A stretch of 64,000 nucleotides of DNA from Coenobita brevimanus (Eukaryota; Arthropoda; Malacostraca; Decapoda; Coenobitidae), in NCBI GenBank assembly GCA_032717465.1, contig JAVRFU010003718.1, positions 62,001 through 126,000 on the forward strand. Direction: 5' to 3'. Every line of letters starts with the position of its first letter. Positions within the stretch are counted from its first letter, which is position 1. Both the position numbers and the translations under genes were made by a program. Below the pieces are notes generated by a model. It was not told where the DNA came from and made no database searches. It saw only the letters and a list, made by a program, of their open reading frames with translations. Shown here piece by piece: positions 1 to 11,547 of the stretch.

Positions 1-1417
1 CATCAGCTGAAGAAATTTTAATCTCAGCCATGAAGAAGTCAGAGGGGGGAAGTGATGGAGGAACAGCACCGGAATCGTCTAAGGTGGAATTGGAGGTGAA
101 AATCTGAGCGAAGAAATCTGCTTTATCAGTAGAAGAAATAGCTACAGAGCCATCAGAGTAGAAAAGAGAAGGGAAGGATGATGAGGTAAAGTTGTTAGAA
201 AGGTTTTTGGCAAGGTGCCAGAAGGAGCGGGAAGAATTCGGGTTAGAGAGTGGAGAACACTTAGTACGGATTAAATTATTTTTAGCAGAGCGAAGAACAG
301 ACTTAGCACAATTCCGGGCAGAGATGTATAAAAGATGTGATTCAGGGGTGGGTTGGCTCCGGTACCTTTTATAGGCCCTCTCCTTGTTGCGGACAGCATT
401 AGAACAAGCGTGATTAAACCAAGGCTTTCGTGCATTAGTCAAAGGATATGAGAAAGGAATGTATGCTTCCATGCCCGAAAGAATAACCTCCGTAATGCGC
501 AAGGCACACCCAGATGGCTCCCAGCCACGGAAGCAATAATCATTCCAGGGAAAATCAAAGAAGTACTGCCTGAGGGCCTCCCAATCCGCAGCTCCAAAGT
601 GCCAGAGACGACGTTTTTTTGGAGGGTCCACAGGCCGTACTGGAGCGATAGGACAGGTTAAGGTGATAAGGTTGTGATCGGAGGAGCCCAACGGAGAGAA
701 AAGATTAACAGTGTAAGCAGAAGGATGAGTTGTAAGGAAGAGGTCAAGTATGTTGGAGCTCTCTCCAAGGCTGTCAGGGATACGGGTAGGGTGCTGTACA
801 AGCTGCTGTAGGTCATTAAGGATAGAAAAGATGTAGGCTTGTTCACCAGGTGGATCAGTGAAAGGAGAGGAGAGCCAAAGGTGGTGGTGAAAATTGAAAT
901 CTCCTAGAATGGAGATTCCAGAGAAGGGAGAAATGGATAGAATGTGTTCCATCATAGAAGTAAGATAGTCCAAGAATTTTTGATAGTCAGTAGAATTAGG
1001 AGATAAGTAAACAGCACAGATATATTTAGTCAGAGAACGACAGGAAAGCCGAAGCCAGAGCATAGAGAATTCGGAAGAATCAAGTTCAGGAACACGAGAG
1101 CAAGATAAGTTGTTGCATATATATACATAACAGCCACCTTTGGCTTTGAAATGAGTATAGAGAAAGTAGGAGGATACAGAAAAGGGTCTGCTGTCAGTTG
1201 CCTCAGACAGCTGAGTCTCGGTTAGAAAAAGAAGGTGAGGTTTAGAGAAGGAGAAGTGGTGCTCAACATAGCGAAAGTTAGAGGAAAGGCCGCGAATGTT
1301 GCAGAAATGAAGAAGAGAGTCAGACAGTGGTTCCAGACATCTTGAGTTGTCACCGGGAGAGGGGCAGAAGGTGGGGGCATTTATGGTCCCTTCCCCCCTG
1401 GGGACTTCGAGGCTATG
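1..1417 (-). mobile_element. Non-LTR retrotransposon fragment: endonuclease domain and linker, continues off the left edge
   Basis: Read on the minus strand, one frame stays open from a TAA at 1418-1420 to the window start (about 472 codons). It encodes an apurinic/apyrimidinic-type endonuclease domain. The motif [10 protein letters not shown] (around 880-910) supplies the catalytic Asp and Asn. [10 protein letters not shown] (around 660-690) supplies the Asp-His pair. A basic linker follows, of the kind that precedes the reverse transcriptase in LINE ORF2 proteins, so that domain should lie beyond base 1. No in-frame ATG is seen near the upstream end, so the N-terminus is lost or frameshifted. 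The frame is unusually clean for the area, which suggests a relatively young copy. The clade (jockey- or CR1-type) cannot be fixed without the reverse transcriptase. Confidence 0.8.
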
Positions 1418-1489
1418 TTATTTGATGCCATTTTTTCTTTTTAAATTTTGAAAAGGAAATGTGGTGTGTAACGTGTATGTAGTTTGGTG

Positions 1490-1770
1490 TTGATAGTTAG
1501 AGAAACTTGTACTGGAGAGCATGCTGGCCTACTCTCTGTGTTACTGAGACACTGAAAAAAGTTCAGCAAAGGGGAATGGTCGGGACCTAGTCCCGAGGCC
1601 TGATGAAACGGGAGCTCCAGCTCTCCCTATCATCAGCTTTCCATCCACCTTGGGAGTACTGCCCTGCTCGACTGGTGCTACAAAAAATAGTTAGAGGAAA
1701 TGTTTGGGAGAGTATGCTGGTCTACTTTCCATGTTACTGTCACACTGAAAAGGTCAGCAAAGGGGATGAG
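1490..1770. repeat. Diverged direct repeat next to the first LINE
   Basis: A segment of about 60 bp at 1517-1577 recurs at 1708-1766. Both contain a GAGAG(C/T)ATGCTGG core, then GTTACTG, then CACTGAAAA and GTCAGCAAAGGGGA-like sequence. The copies are about 190 bp apart. They may be leader repeats of the minus-strand LINE, because they lie just upstream of its open frame. Confidence 0.5.
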
Positions 1771-3905
1771 GGGATTCCTCAAAATTTTCTTCTGATGATT
1801 TGGTTGACATATATAACAATGAGCTTTGGTCAGTTTTTGACCATTGTTATCCTGAGGTAGTAAAAACAATCATTGTTTGTGATAATTCTCTGTGGTATGG
1901 TCCATCCATTAATTCTTTGTGTATACAACGTAGAAATGCAGAACGTGAGTGGCGCTTTCAGCGGACCAAATTAACTCGTTAGCTTTATGTTTTTGCAAGA
2001 AGGGCAGTCATTCACACTGTAAAAGCCCAAAAGGCTAGGTACAGTATTATCAAAATAAGTTGATTCATGTGGTGGTGATAAAAAAAAACTGTCTGCAGTT
2101 GTGAACGATTTGGTTGGTTGGAGGAATGTAATTGTTAAACCAACATCTGTATCTGATACCCAATTGGCTTCTGATTTTGCTTCATTTTTTACGACTAAGA
2201 TGTCTGGCATAAGAAGTGATATAGACAACAGTTCTCCTAGTGAAGTGTACTCAGTTGATTCCAGTCATGGTGCACCGGGGATCATTTGCTTCAACATTTC
2301 ATCCGGTGGATGTAAACAAAGTCAAATGTTACATTTTACCCACTCGATCCATGTAACATGTCACAACTGCCTGATGTGTACGAGGACGCCACAGAATTTA
2401 TCTGCAGCATAATAAATAGATGCTTCTTAGAAAGTAATTTTGTGCAGTCTGAGAAATATGCTTTGCTTAGGTCCCTAATTAAGAGACCTGGCCTTGATGT
2501 TGAGAGCATGATAAATTATCACCCTGTCTCTGACCTGTCTTTCTTATCCAGGATTATTGAGTGGGCCATGCTTGATCAGCTCATTACCACTACTGGAACA
2601 TAACAGAGTTGTTCCTGTTGTTCAGTCAGCATACAGAAAATACCATGCAACTGAAACTGCATTAACAAGGATTCATATTGACTTGGTGGCAAACTCCTGT
2701 AGTGGGATGTCCTCTCTCCTAGTTCTGTTGGATCTGTCTGCAGCTTTTGATGCAGTATATCATAAACTATTGTTGGATGATCTGTATTTTTATGGCGTTT
2801 GTGATAGTGCTATTTTGCTTCTCAAGTCGTATCTGTAGGTCAGATCTTTGAAGCTTGTTGTTGATTACGCTAGCTCTGATTCTGCTCCCCTTCTATTTGG
2901 AGTCCCTCAAGGATCAGTTTTGGGTCCAATTCTATTTACAGTCTACACAAGTAGTTTATCGTCTTTACTTGATGCTCACGATGTGTCCTATCATTTTTAT
3001 GCTGACACTTATTTCTATGTTAAGATGTCAGATATCAACGATACTAAAACTAAGCTTGAATCTCTATGTCTGATATTAAGATTTGGATGGCTAGGAAGAA
3101 ACTTAAGCTGAATGATGGGAAAACTAAGATCATCATCATTAAAGGAAACAGAAGGGGTGATTACAGTGGTAATGCCCTGGCTTTGAACAATTGGCGGGTA
3201 ACAGCTTCATTCAGTCAGTTCTGTTCAAAATCTGGGTATTTATTTTGATTCAGAGTTAAATTACAAAGAACATATTGATCAAATTGTCAGAGGGTGTAAC
3301 TTGCATATCAGAAATCTGTACACTGTGAGAAAATTCCTGAAGAGACGTTGCCTCTTAACATTGGTCCATTCAGTGGTCTTGTCTCATGTTGATTATTGTA
3401 ATTCACTGTGGATTGATCTTCCAAATAATATCCTAACAAAAGTTCAGCCTGTGTTGAACAGGGCAGCAAGGCTTATCTTTGGTCTCCCATCAAGAACCTC
3501 GTCTACCCCATTCCTAATTGAGCTGCATTGGTTACCGGTAAAGGCTAGAATTGATTTTAACCTGTGTCTTATTACATTCAAGGTTCTTAAGTTTGGTGAA
3601 CCGAAGTATCTTGCTGAATTGTAAAAACTCCCATCGGCATACCCAGGTGTGATGTTATGCAGTGAAGATGATTCCTTGCGTCTTGACGAGCCTGGAGCCA
3701 TTCTCCAGTCATCTTTCTCTGATTGTTCTTTTGTGTATAGAGCCTCTAGATTATACAACAGATTGCCATTGTCCATGAGACAGCTTTCTTCTGTTGAATC
3801 CTTTAAGAGACAGCTGAAAGCCTTTCTTTTTTCAAAATGCAATGATCTGGAGAGGTACTGTGACGGATGATTATAAGGTTTAATTATTGCCATTTTCATA
3901 AGTAT
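1770..3905 (+). mobile_element. CR1/Rex1-like LINE, reverse transcriptase part, degenerate
   Basis: Several short frames on the plus strand line up as one decayed LINE ORF2. The linker is near 1790-1980. Then come the fingers with QSAYRKYHATETAL (2624-2665), palm motif A LLDLSAAFDAVYHKLL (2725-2770), motif B GVPQGSVLGPILF (2899-2937), and motif C as FYADT (2995-3010). The thumb and C-terminal tail run to about 3870 (WLPVKARIDF, RLYNRLPLSMRQL). In motif C the second catalytic Asp of the usual YADD is Thr. Frame changes separate the blocks, so the copy is dead. The order of motifs and the short C-terminal tail fit CR1/Rex-type LINEs. The 5' boundary is approximate. Confidence 0.8.
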
Positions 3906-3910
3906 ATATA

Positions 3911-5298
3911 CAGCTACTGCAAATTGACTAGGACCTCCTCCCACAAGGTATTAAAAAACACAGAAATTACAGTATATCACAATGTTTGTTCATGAAATGC
4001 CATTCATTAATATGAAATCATATTGCCCTTGTTTTTCAGGACTTGGATGCGATTTGTCGTGGAATCGCTTAGATCTCTAAAGTAATCTAGGGACATTTTT
4101 CTGCACCAAACATTTGTCAGTTCAGTCTTGAGATTGTCCAAATTGGATGTCTTCTCCTCTGCCATGATTTTCTTCATCTTTTCCCAGCAGTTTTCTATAG
4201 GATTTAGATCCGGACTGTTGCCAGGCTAGTCAAGGACCTCAATCCGATTATCCTGAAGCCATTTTGTCACCTTTCTTGACTTGTGGCATGGAGCTGAATC
4301 GTGCATGAAAAAGTTGCACCCATGAATAGCAAAATAGTTTAACAAATGTTCTTTCAGAACTTGAATGTAACGGCCACCATTCGTCATCAAGTTCTTAGGA
4401 AGAAAGTAGAGGCCTCCCCTTCCCATTTCACCTGAGAAACACCCCCATACCATTACTGATTGTGGATGCTTAACAGTTGGCACCGTGTAAGCAGGGTCAT
4501 ATTGTCTATGGGAGGCAGGGCGATGAACCTTGGCAGAACGCACCTGGAACACTTGAAATGTGCTTTCATTGGAAAACATAACTTTTCTCCACTCATCCGA
4601 TATCCAGTGTGCATAATTCTTGGCCAACTGAATGCGCTGCTTCTTCATGCGGTCAGTGAGAAGTGGCTTCTTGGATGCAGTGGGGCATGGCAAACCCAGC
4701 TCCTTCTGCAAGCGGTATTGGATAGTTCGAATTGAGACGTCTTGTAACAGCTGGGGCTGCATTCTCTTCAATTCTGCTGCTGTCAGTCAAAGATTCTTGA
4801 TTACTTCCCTCTTCAGAAGCGTACTGTATCTGTACCTCTGGAAGTCGTCCTCTTCATTCCATCGTCATGCTTATGCTCTGGTGGCAGGCCGCGCTCTGCA
4901 GCAAGACTCTTCATGATGGTTGACTTTGTGTGTCCAGTACATTCACAAATCGTGTTGATAGAGACATCCTGCCTCCCTGCAATGATACGGATCCTCTCAT
5001 CCCTTGAGCAGCACTTTCCAGGCAAGACAACTCGATTCTAGGAAAATAACAGGGCAAACAATGCATAAGAAAAAAAGGAGTGCAAGCTTGGAGCGACGGG
5101 AACATATGCTCGGATTCTCGCTTCTAGGCAAGCACTGACGTGCTGAGTGTTTCACCACCTCCCGCCAACACCAGAGGAGTTGTCAGTTACTTGCTTGTCC
5201 AAAAAATTCACTTGGTAGAGGTGGAAACACAAAGCAAGGACAGACTACTCTCCCATAGCAATTCTAAGTTTAGGTCCTAAGTTATTTTGCAGTGGGTG
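3911..5298 (-). mobile_element. Tc1-like DNA transposon with terminal inverted repeats and TA target duplication
   Basis: The left end reads CAGCTACTGCAAATTGAC then TAGGACC (3911-3934). The reverse complement of the right end (5298 inward) reads CACCCACTGCAAAATAAC then TTAGGACC. These are imperfect inverted repeats of about 25 bp. TA flanks both sides (3909-3910 and 5299-5300), as expected for Tc1/mariner insertion. The total of 1388 bp is normal for the family. The element encloses a broken transposase on the minus strand and sits at the end of the preceding LINE. Confidence 0.8.
4075..5025 (-). pseudogene. Tc1-like transposase, inactivated
   Basis: The minus strand encodes an N-terminal helix-turn-helix region (MPGKCCSRDERIRII, 5025-4813). 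After a frame change near 4815, a second helix-turn-helix segment and the DDE nuclease follow (QPQLLQDVSIRTIQYRL, 4760-4710). The second catalytic Asp is in FFMHDSAPCH (about 4295). The Glu is in PDLNPIENCWE, near 4200, which with that Asp gives a DD34E-type arrangement. Three lesions are visible: the frameshift near 4815, a TGA within the linker near 4795, and a TAG in place of a Trp codon just before the PGNSPDLNP motif (about 4226). The protein is therefore not made intact. Similarity to Tc1 transposases is unambiguous by motif order. Confidence 0.85.
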
Positions 5299-5500
5299 TA
5301 TGTATATGTGTGTGTATATATATATATTTGTGTGTGTGTGTATATATATGTATATATTTTTTTACTGATGTAGCTTGTATTATAGCTTATATGAGAGATG
5401 TCACAATTCTTGTAATTGTTAAAATAACGTGTGTGTCGAGTGCTAGTGAATTCTCAAAGGAAGAACTGGCGCTTTTGAGACACAGGAGACCAGATTATTG

Positions 5501-5537
<37 letters not shown>
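5285..5537. repeat. Microsatellites: (TG/TA)n and (ATT)n
   Basis: A mixed TG/TA run covers about 5290-5362 and an ATT run about 5497-5537. The long frames through them are low-complexity artefacts. Confidence 0.9.
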
Positions 5538-5538
<1 letters not shown>

Positions 5539-6320
5539 GTCTGCCTTTTTTCCATCCTCTTGCAACCTTTCTACCCTCCTTGGACTACTACTTCCTGTCC
5601 AGTGCTCCTCCTTTTCCTCCATTGCACTTGAACCCTGATGTGAACCTTGAGTGGTGGTCAGAAAGTCCACTCCCCCAACCTCAGTATGCTCTTGCATCCA
5701 ATACATACCTTATTGTGCCATCCACACACACATAATCAATCATTACTTTCCATTCAGTCAGTTCACCACCCACTCTAAAGAGGGTGTTGGCTATCACCAA
5801 CCTCCTCCCTGCACAGGTGTCCACTAGAGCACTGCCATTCTCATCCACCTTGCAGGCACATCTCACTCACCAAATACTCCATCCACCTTCACATTCCCTA
5901 CTTTTCCCTTCATATTTCCAGTCAAAAACACTCTGTTATTCCTTTCAGACATTTTCATGCACACTTACACAGTTGCCCAGAACTCTTCTTTCACTCTGCA
6001 TGCACGATCTTGTGTTGGCACATACACACACACACTCAGTCATCCATGTTTGTAATCCTACTTTCAGTCTTACCCACACAATCCTGGAACCACCTGATCC
6101 ATACTTTCTTATATTCTCCTTCCACCTTTTGCATGCAGCAATAAATACTCTCTCTTTTGCCGTCTCAGTATCACCTACTGCCACATATATACCCCATCTA
6201 TACTTCCACTCTGTCACACTGTTACTTCCTCATTTAGTCTCAGTTAATCACATATGTCCACTTTTGCACCCTCAAGCACCAACAGGCTCTCAAAGTAACC
6301 TTTGATGGAACAGCTGGATA
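5538..6320 (-). mobile_element. LINE B (RTE-like), endonuclease fragment
   Basis: On the minus strand, broken frames give endonuclease-like segments. These include GGELTEWKVMIDYVCVD (about 5770-5715), preceded by a segment reading VDENGSALVDTCAGRRLVIA. This is the arrangement seen in RTE-type endonucleases (residual catalytic region plus an IDYV motif). The low-coordinate end (5545-5600) is nearly the same as 42595-42650, which lies in another copy of the family. Several frame breaks are present. Confidence 0.6.
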
Positions 6321-6589
6321 TAAAGAGTCTTAGTGAAATTCAGGTTAAGCACGCAAAATGCTGAGAGGAGGGTATCGTAGGGGAATTAACATACCATTTT
6401 TTTTTTATTTCTGACACACAGAACAAACAATCATCTAAATAGTTTCTAGTGCACAGTAAATCTCTTAAGTCATTTGTATAACTGTTACCTGATGTATTCA
6501 ACAGGCGAACTCAGAAGATACGTCTCTGCACGTTTGTTTGCCAGCGCTGTGGAGTGAAATGCCCGTAAGTTATTAGCGATTGTATCTGA

Positions 6590-7295
6590 AAGTAATGTTA
6601 AATTTAGTTGCTTTCATTGCTTTAACTTTCATTATTTCAACATATGGATGTGATACTATAGTGTGGCATGAAAATGAAATGTCAAGAGTAAGAGCAGTGG
6701 AGATGGAACTGCTGAGGAATATATGTGGAGTACAGAGGGTGGGTAGGATGCAAAATAATGTGATTCGTGAAAGATGTGGAGTGAGGAAGTCCTTGGACAT
6801 CAGAATGGAAGAGAGTGTACTGAGATGGTATGGTCATGTGGAGAAAATGGATAACAATAGAGTGGTGAAAAAGGTATACTGTATATGAGCAAATTTGAAT
6901 GAGGGAGGAGGTGAGGTAGGCGAAGGAGAAGGTGGAGAGAGATTGTGGATGAGTGTGTGAGGAAGAGAGGATTGGAAGTCAATGAGGCTAGGGAACTGAC
7001 AAGAGATCGAGCTGGCTGGATGAATGTTGTGAGGAGAAGTGCATGATCAGGGATTTGGCATCCCTTTTTAACGTGGCAGCGTTCAGAGTGATTCAATCGG
7101 ATACGTTTACATGAAGCTATAGAATGTGGTGAATGTTTTTGACGTATCCGATAGAGCCAGGATTCTGGGGGTTTGAATGATGAGTGAATGGAAGTGTGGC
7201 CCAATGGATTGGGCAGATTTGGGCTTTCTGGACATTGCTGCTCCTCACCCTGCCCTAGGATGGGAAGGGAGGTCCGGATGATGATGATCTGAAAG
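6590..7295 (+). mobile_element. LINE B 3' end: ORF2 C-terminus, 3' UTR and (GAT)n tail
   Basis: The frame at 6580-6888 encodes the conserved C-terminal block of LINE B: MSRVRAVEMELLRNICGVQR, then RERCGVRKSLD and RWYGHVEKM. It is closely matched by the copy at 42885-43618. The frame then breaks, and the C-terminus can be followed to RAGWMNVVRRSA near 7045. About 200 bp of 3' UTR follow (7090-7290), ending in GATGATGATG. The same UTR recurs alone at 19735-19930, so this defines the 3' end of the family. Confidence 0.7.
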
Positions 7296-7592
7296 TAATA
7301 CCTCCTACCATTGAAAAATGAAAAATCTCTCTCTCTTTAATGCTGAGGACTGCAGCATAACAGTATGAGATATCATAGCTCACCATCCTTAGTGATTTTC
7401 TTTTGCATTTTACAATTTCACATTTTGCTGCAGGTTAATTATATACCTTCAGTGTTGATATCAGTAACATAAATGAAGATATTGTGGTGTAATGTGCAGT
7501 ATAAATTATTAAGGAAAAAGGGTTACAATCTCACCAGTGACCCATTGATGACTTCTCCTAACATGCAGACTCTCTTTCGTTGTACTTCACAG
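7296..7592. other. Upstream of the Tdp1 coding region, no feature recognised
   Basis: AT-rich sequence without coding signal. It ends in a polypyrimidine stretch and CACAG (7573-7592) that looks like a 3' splice site, which would put a 5' UTR exon further upstream. I cannot place a promoter. Confidence 0.4.
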
Positions 7593-7804
7593 AATGCGGA
7601 AGTGCCAGACCCACGTGCACTGGGAGAGGCTGCCAGCACAACGGGCAGTTATAGAAGTGGACCTTGTCTCGTCCAGTGAAGAAGAGGCTGGCCTTATGTC
7701 CAGTGACGAGGACAAGATCATCACAATATCGAGCAACAGTGATGACGAGCATCCACCTGCTCATGAAGACACTTCGGAAATGAAAAAAGAAGGAAGCCCT
7801 AGTG
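7593..7804 (+). CDS. Tdp1: Tdp1 coding exon 1
   Basis: A CACAG acceptor-like site directly precedes ATG 7594. The donor G|GTAATG is at 7805. Phase 1 at the end. It encodes the acidic N-terminal tail (SSSEEEAGLMSSDEDK). The true first exon may be non-coding and upstream. Confidence 0.75.
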
Positions 7805-10800
7805 GTAATGTATTTTTTTTTCCACCTGATAGAACTGGACCACTCATGCGTTTGTTGCTAGTTTCCATTTTATGTTACATATTCCTCTTTTTCTTTAATT
7901 TGTTGATAATGATGATAATGTTTCAGTGATCCCAGGCCCAAGAAAAAGAAAGCAGTCAGAGCCAGCCCAAGAAGACCCATGTCCCAAGAAGCTGTTGCTA
8001 CAGCCTGGTACGTCAAGTGTGGGGGATGTGCCTGCATCACAGCAGCAGCAGCCCTCAACCAGTAGCAGTGCCCCTCCACAGCACCAGGAGCAGCCCACAA
8101 CCAGCAGCGGTGCCTCTTTAGAGCAGCAACAGCCCTCGACCAGCAGTAACATCTCACCTCAGCTGTCTACCACAGAGGCTGGCCAGTAAGTACAGGTCCA
8201 TGAGGGTGTACATCTGAGGGTTGGTTGGGGTTTGTAGATCCATGTGTCTTACTCCCATCAGATGAAAGCAAACAAGTCATAGCAACCAAGGAGATTCATT
8301 CCTATGGTACCTTATAACCAAGGCTCATTGACTTTCATATAATCACAACTTGAAGTTATACGTGTGGTCAAGGTGCCTCAGATGAAAACAACTGACCATA
8401 ACTCTTCCTTTCATTTATTTATTCATTTATTTAATGAGATATGAAAAATTTGAATATATAATTCTATCATTTTTTGGCTTACGGAACCCTACCTCTCTCT
8501 AGATCAGTGATTTTCAACCAGTGTGCCGTGGGAATTGGGGAAGGAAGATTGATCCTCCCTCAAACAACGTGCACATGGCAAATGTGACATCTATGAGTAT
8601 GACTATCATTTGTCACGGCTTAATGACAATGAATTTAATTAACTGTGAATTTATATTATACCCTATTTCTGGGGGGCATATCACACTGTATGTACGAACT
8701 GGTAACTGTTATTCCGCCGGGCCTCCGGGCTAACGGATTTTCTCAGCCAGACGGGCCTTCACCACAGCGGCACTTGGACGCGCTGCCCGGCACCCCTCTT
8801 CCTTGTATACGTCTTAAAAGTAAAGATCAGGAGATGTAATTATGAAACGAACGTTAGAAGATCAGGGCAGTGAAGCTAGTGTGGCCGGAACTAGTTCTGG
8901 AAGCAAGACAATTTGGACAGACAGTATTACTTCCAAATCAGTTGTGCGACTGTATAAAGAAGACTACTTGTCCTTCGGATTCACTTCATCTGGAGAAGAG
9001 GAACCACGTCATGTCTGTGTTGTTTGTGGCGAAAGACTAGCGAATCAAGCGATGGTTCCAAGTAAACTTAAAAGACATCTTCAGACAAAGCACTGTCATT
9101 TATGTGAGAAATCAACTGAATATTTTAAAAGGCTTATAACTGACCAAACACGCCAGTCTCAACAAATCACCAGTATCACGTCTGTATCTGCCAAAGCTCA
9201 AGAAGCAAGTTATGCTGTTGCAGAAATAGTTGCCAAAAAAATGAAAGCACATACAATTGCAGAGTCAGTAAAATTACCAGCATGTAGCAAAATTGTGAAC
9301 ATCATGTTTGGTGAAAAATGTGAAAAAGAGATTTCGAAAATCCCAATGTCAGAAAACACCATCAGTCGTCGTATTTCTGATATGTCTCAAGACGTTGAGT
9401 CACAAATCATAGCTCGTATCAAAGAAGTGAGAATTTTTGCCATCCAGTTGGATGGGTCAACTGACATCACTGGAAAAACTCAACTTTTACCATTTATCAG
9501 GTTTGTTTGTAATGAAGACATAATTGAACAATTTTTATTTTGCAAACCACTTCCAGAAACAACACGAGGTCAAGATATTTTTGAGGTGATTGACAGCTAT
9601 TTCAGCTCAAATGATTTGTCATGGAAATCATGCATGAGTATCTGCACAGATGGTGCCCCTTCCATGTCAGGGAGAATAAAAGGATTCATTGCACTTGCAA
9701 AACAGAAAAACCCTGGCATTGTTTTTACACATTGTTTCCTGCATAGAGAGACCCTTATTTCAAAATCATTAGTTCCTGAGTTACAGCAAGTATTAGATGA
9801 GACAATCAGAATAGTTAACTATATCAAAAGTAGACCATTAAAATCAAGGCTTTTTTCAAGTCTTTGGTCTGCCATGGAATGTGCTCACACACAACTGCTA
9901 CTGCACACAGAAGTGAGGTGGCTATCTCGAGGGCGAGTTCTTTCAAGGTTTTATGAACTAAGAGGATCTTCTTATATTTTTAACTTCAGAAAGGTCTCAA
10001 CTGCCTGACCTACTTAGTGATGAAACCTGGTGAAATAAAGTGGCATTCCTAGCTGACATTTTTCAAGCACTGAACACTCTCAATAAGAGTATGCAGGGAA
10101 AGAACGAAAACATTCTTACTTGTACAGATAAAATGTATGCATTTAAGGAAAAACTAACGTTGTGGGGATCCAGAATAAAAAAGAGAACAAAGTTGAAGTG
10201 TTTGAATTAACAAAGGACTGCAGACGGGACAAAAATCTTATTACGTTGATTCTACAAGGCTTGTCGCTACTGAGTAAGAACATTGAAAAGTATTTTCCAT
10301 CACTTGAGATATCGTGTTTGGACTGGGTAAGAGATCCGTTTGTGGCAAGTATGTACGAGTCAGCAGAGCTAACAGTTACCGAAGAGGATGAGCTGACAGA
10401 AATCAGGAATGACAGAGCACTAAAACTAAAGCATGAATCCACAAACATGACTACTTTCTGGTTGTCCCTTCGAGATGAATACCCTACCATTACTAAGAAT
10501 GCAGTTGGAGCTCTTCTTCCTTTCTCAACTTCCTATCTGTGTGAGACTGGCTTCTCTGCAGTGAACAGAGTAAAAAACAAGAACAGGTCGCGGCTTCAGA
10601 CACTGGATAAGGACTTGAGGGTATGCCTCTCCACCATTCGACCTCGGATGAGGCACATTATGAAACAACAAGGTCAAATTTCCCAATGATATCTGTATGT
10701 ATGGAGAAGGCTTTTATTTTTAGTCATGTTTTTACATAAATGAAATCAATATCTTCAGTTTTAAATTTTCATGTACATTTCTAATGGCTACTAACTTTAT

Positions 10801-11512
10801 CAAGGACATCATGTTTCATTTTCCACTGATATTTCTGTTTGAATTGGCCTTTTATTTTTAATGGTTATTGTGCTCGAATAAAATTAGTATCTTTAGTTTC
10901 AAATCTTCATATTATTTCTAATGGCTAGTAACTTTATCAAGGACATCATGTTTCATTTCCCAATGGTATTTGTTTCCATGAAAAGGCCATTTATTTTTAC
11001 ACATGCTTGTGCGTGAATAAAATCACTATCTTGTGTTTTAAATCTTCATAATTTTTATTGTGTTTGATAGCTGGTAACTTTGTCAAGGACATCATTTTTC
11101 ACTGTAATTGTGGAGTAATAAATATGCAGAAGAAAGTAATATTATGAAAACCATGATAATCCATAAAAAATAATAAATAATTAACAGTAATTAACATGCT
11201 TGACGTATGAAGATCATTAGTTCTACTTTGAAATACTGATGGTGTGCCTCGCCCATTTTACGCCTGGCTTGGTGTGCCATGAGAGAAAAAAGGTTGAAAA
11301 CCACTGCTCTAGATGATGATGATTATGATTTTCTTTTATTTCCAGGTCAGCCTTCATGGGACAACTGAGGGCCAGTGAACCATTTCGGTTTTTTCTCAGC
11401 CAAATTCCTGGCAGGCAGGCTGACCCTATGAGTGTCAGTTTTTCGGACTTACTGAGCTCAGCAATGGGGACCCTGGTCGAGTCTTTACAGGTATATTTTG
11501 TTTTGCTTTTGT

Positions 11513-11547
<35 letters not shown>

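Noticed and set aside
5292..5735. 147-codon plus-strand frame
   Set aside because: It runs through TG/TA and ATT microsatellites and then antisense to a LINE; not a gene.
6505..6564. Possible upstream Tdp1 exon: AACAG acceptor, 60 bp, GTAAGT donor, with an ATG near its end
   Set aside because: Joining it to the exon beginning at 7593 does not extend the Tdp1 frame, and no known Tdp1 sequence is encoded. It could at most be a 5' UTR exon; transcript data would decide.
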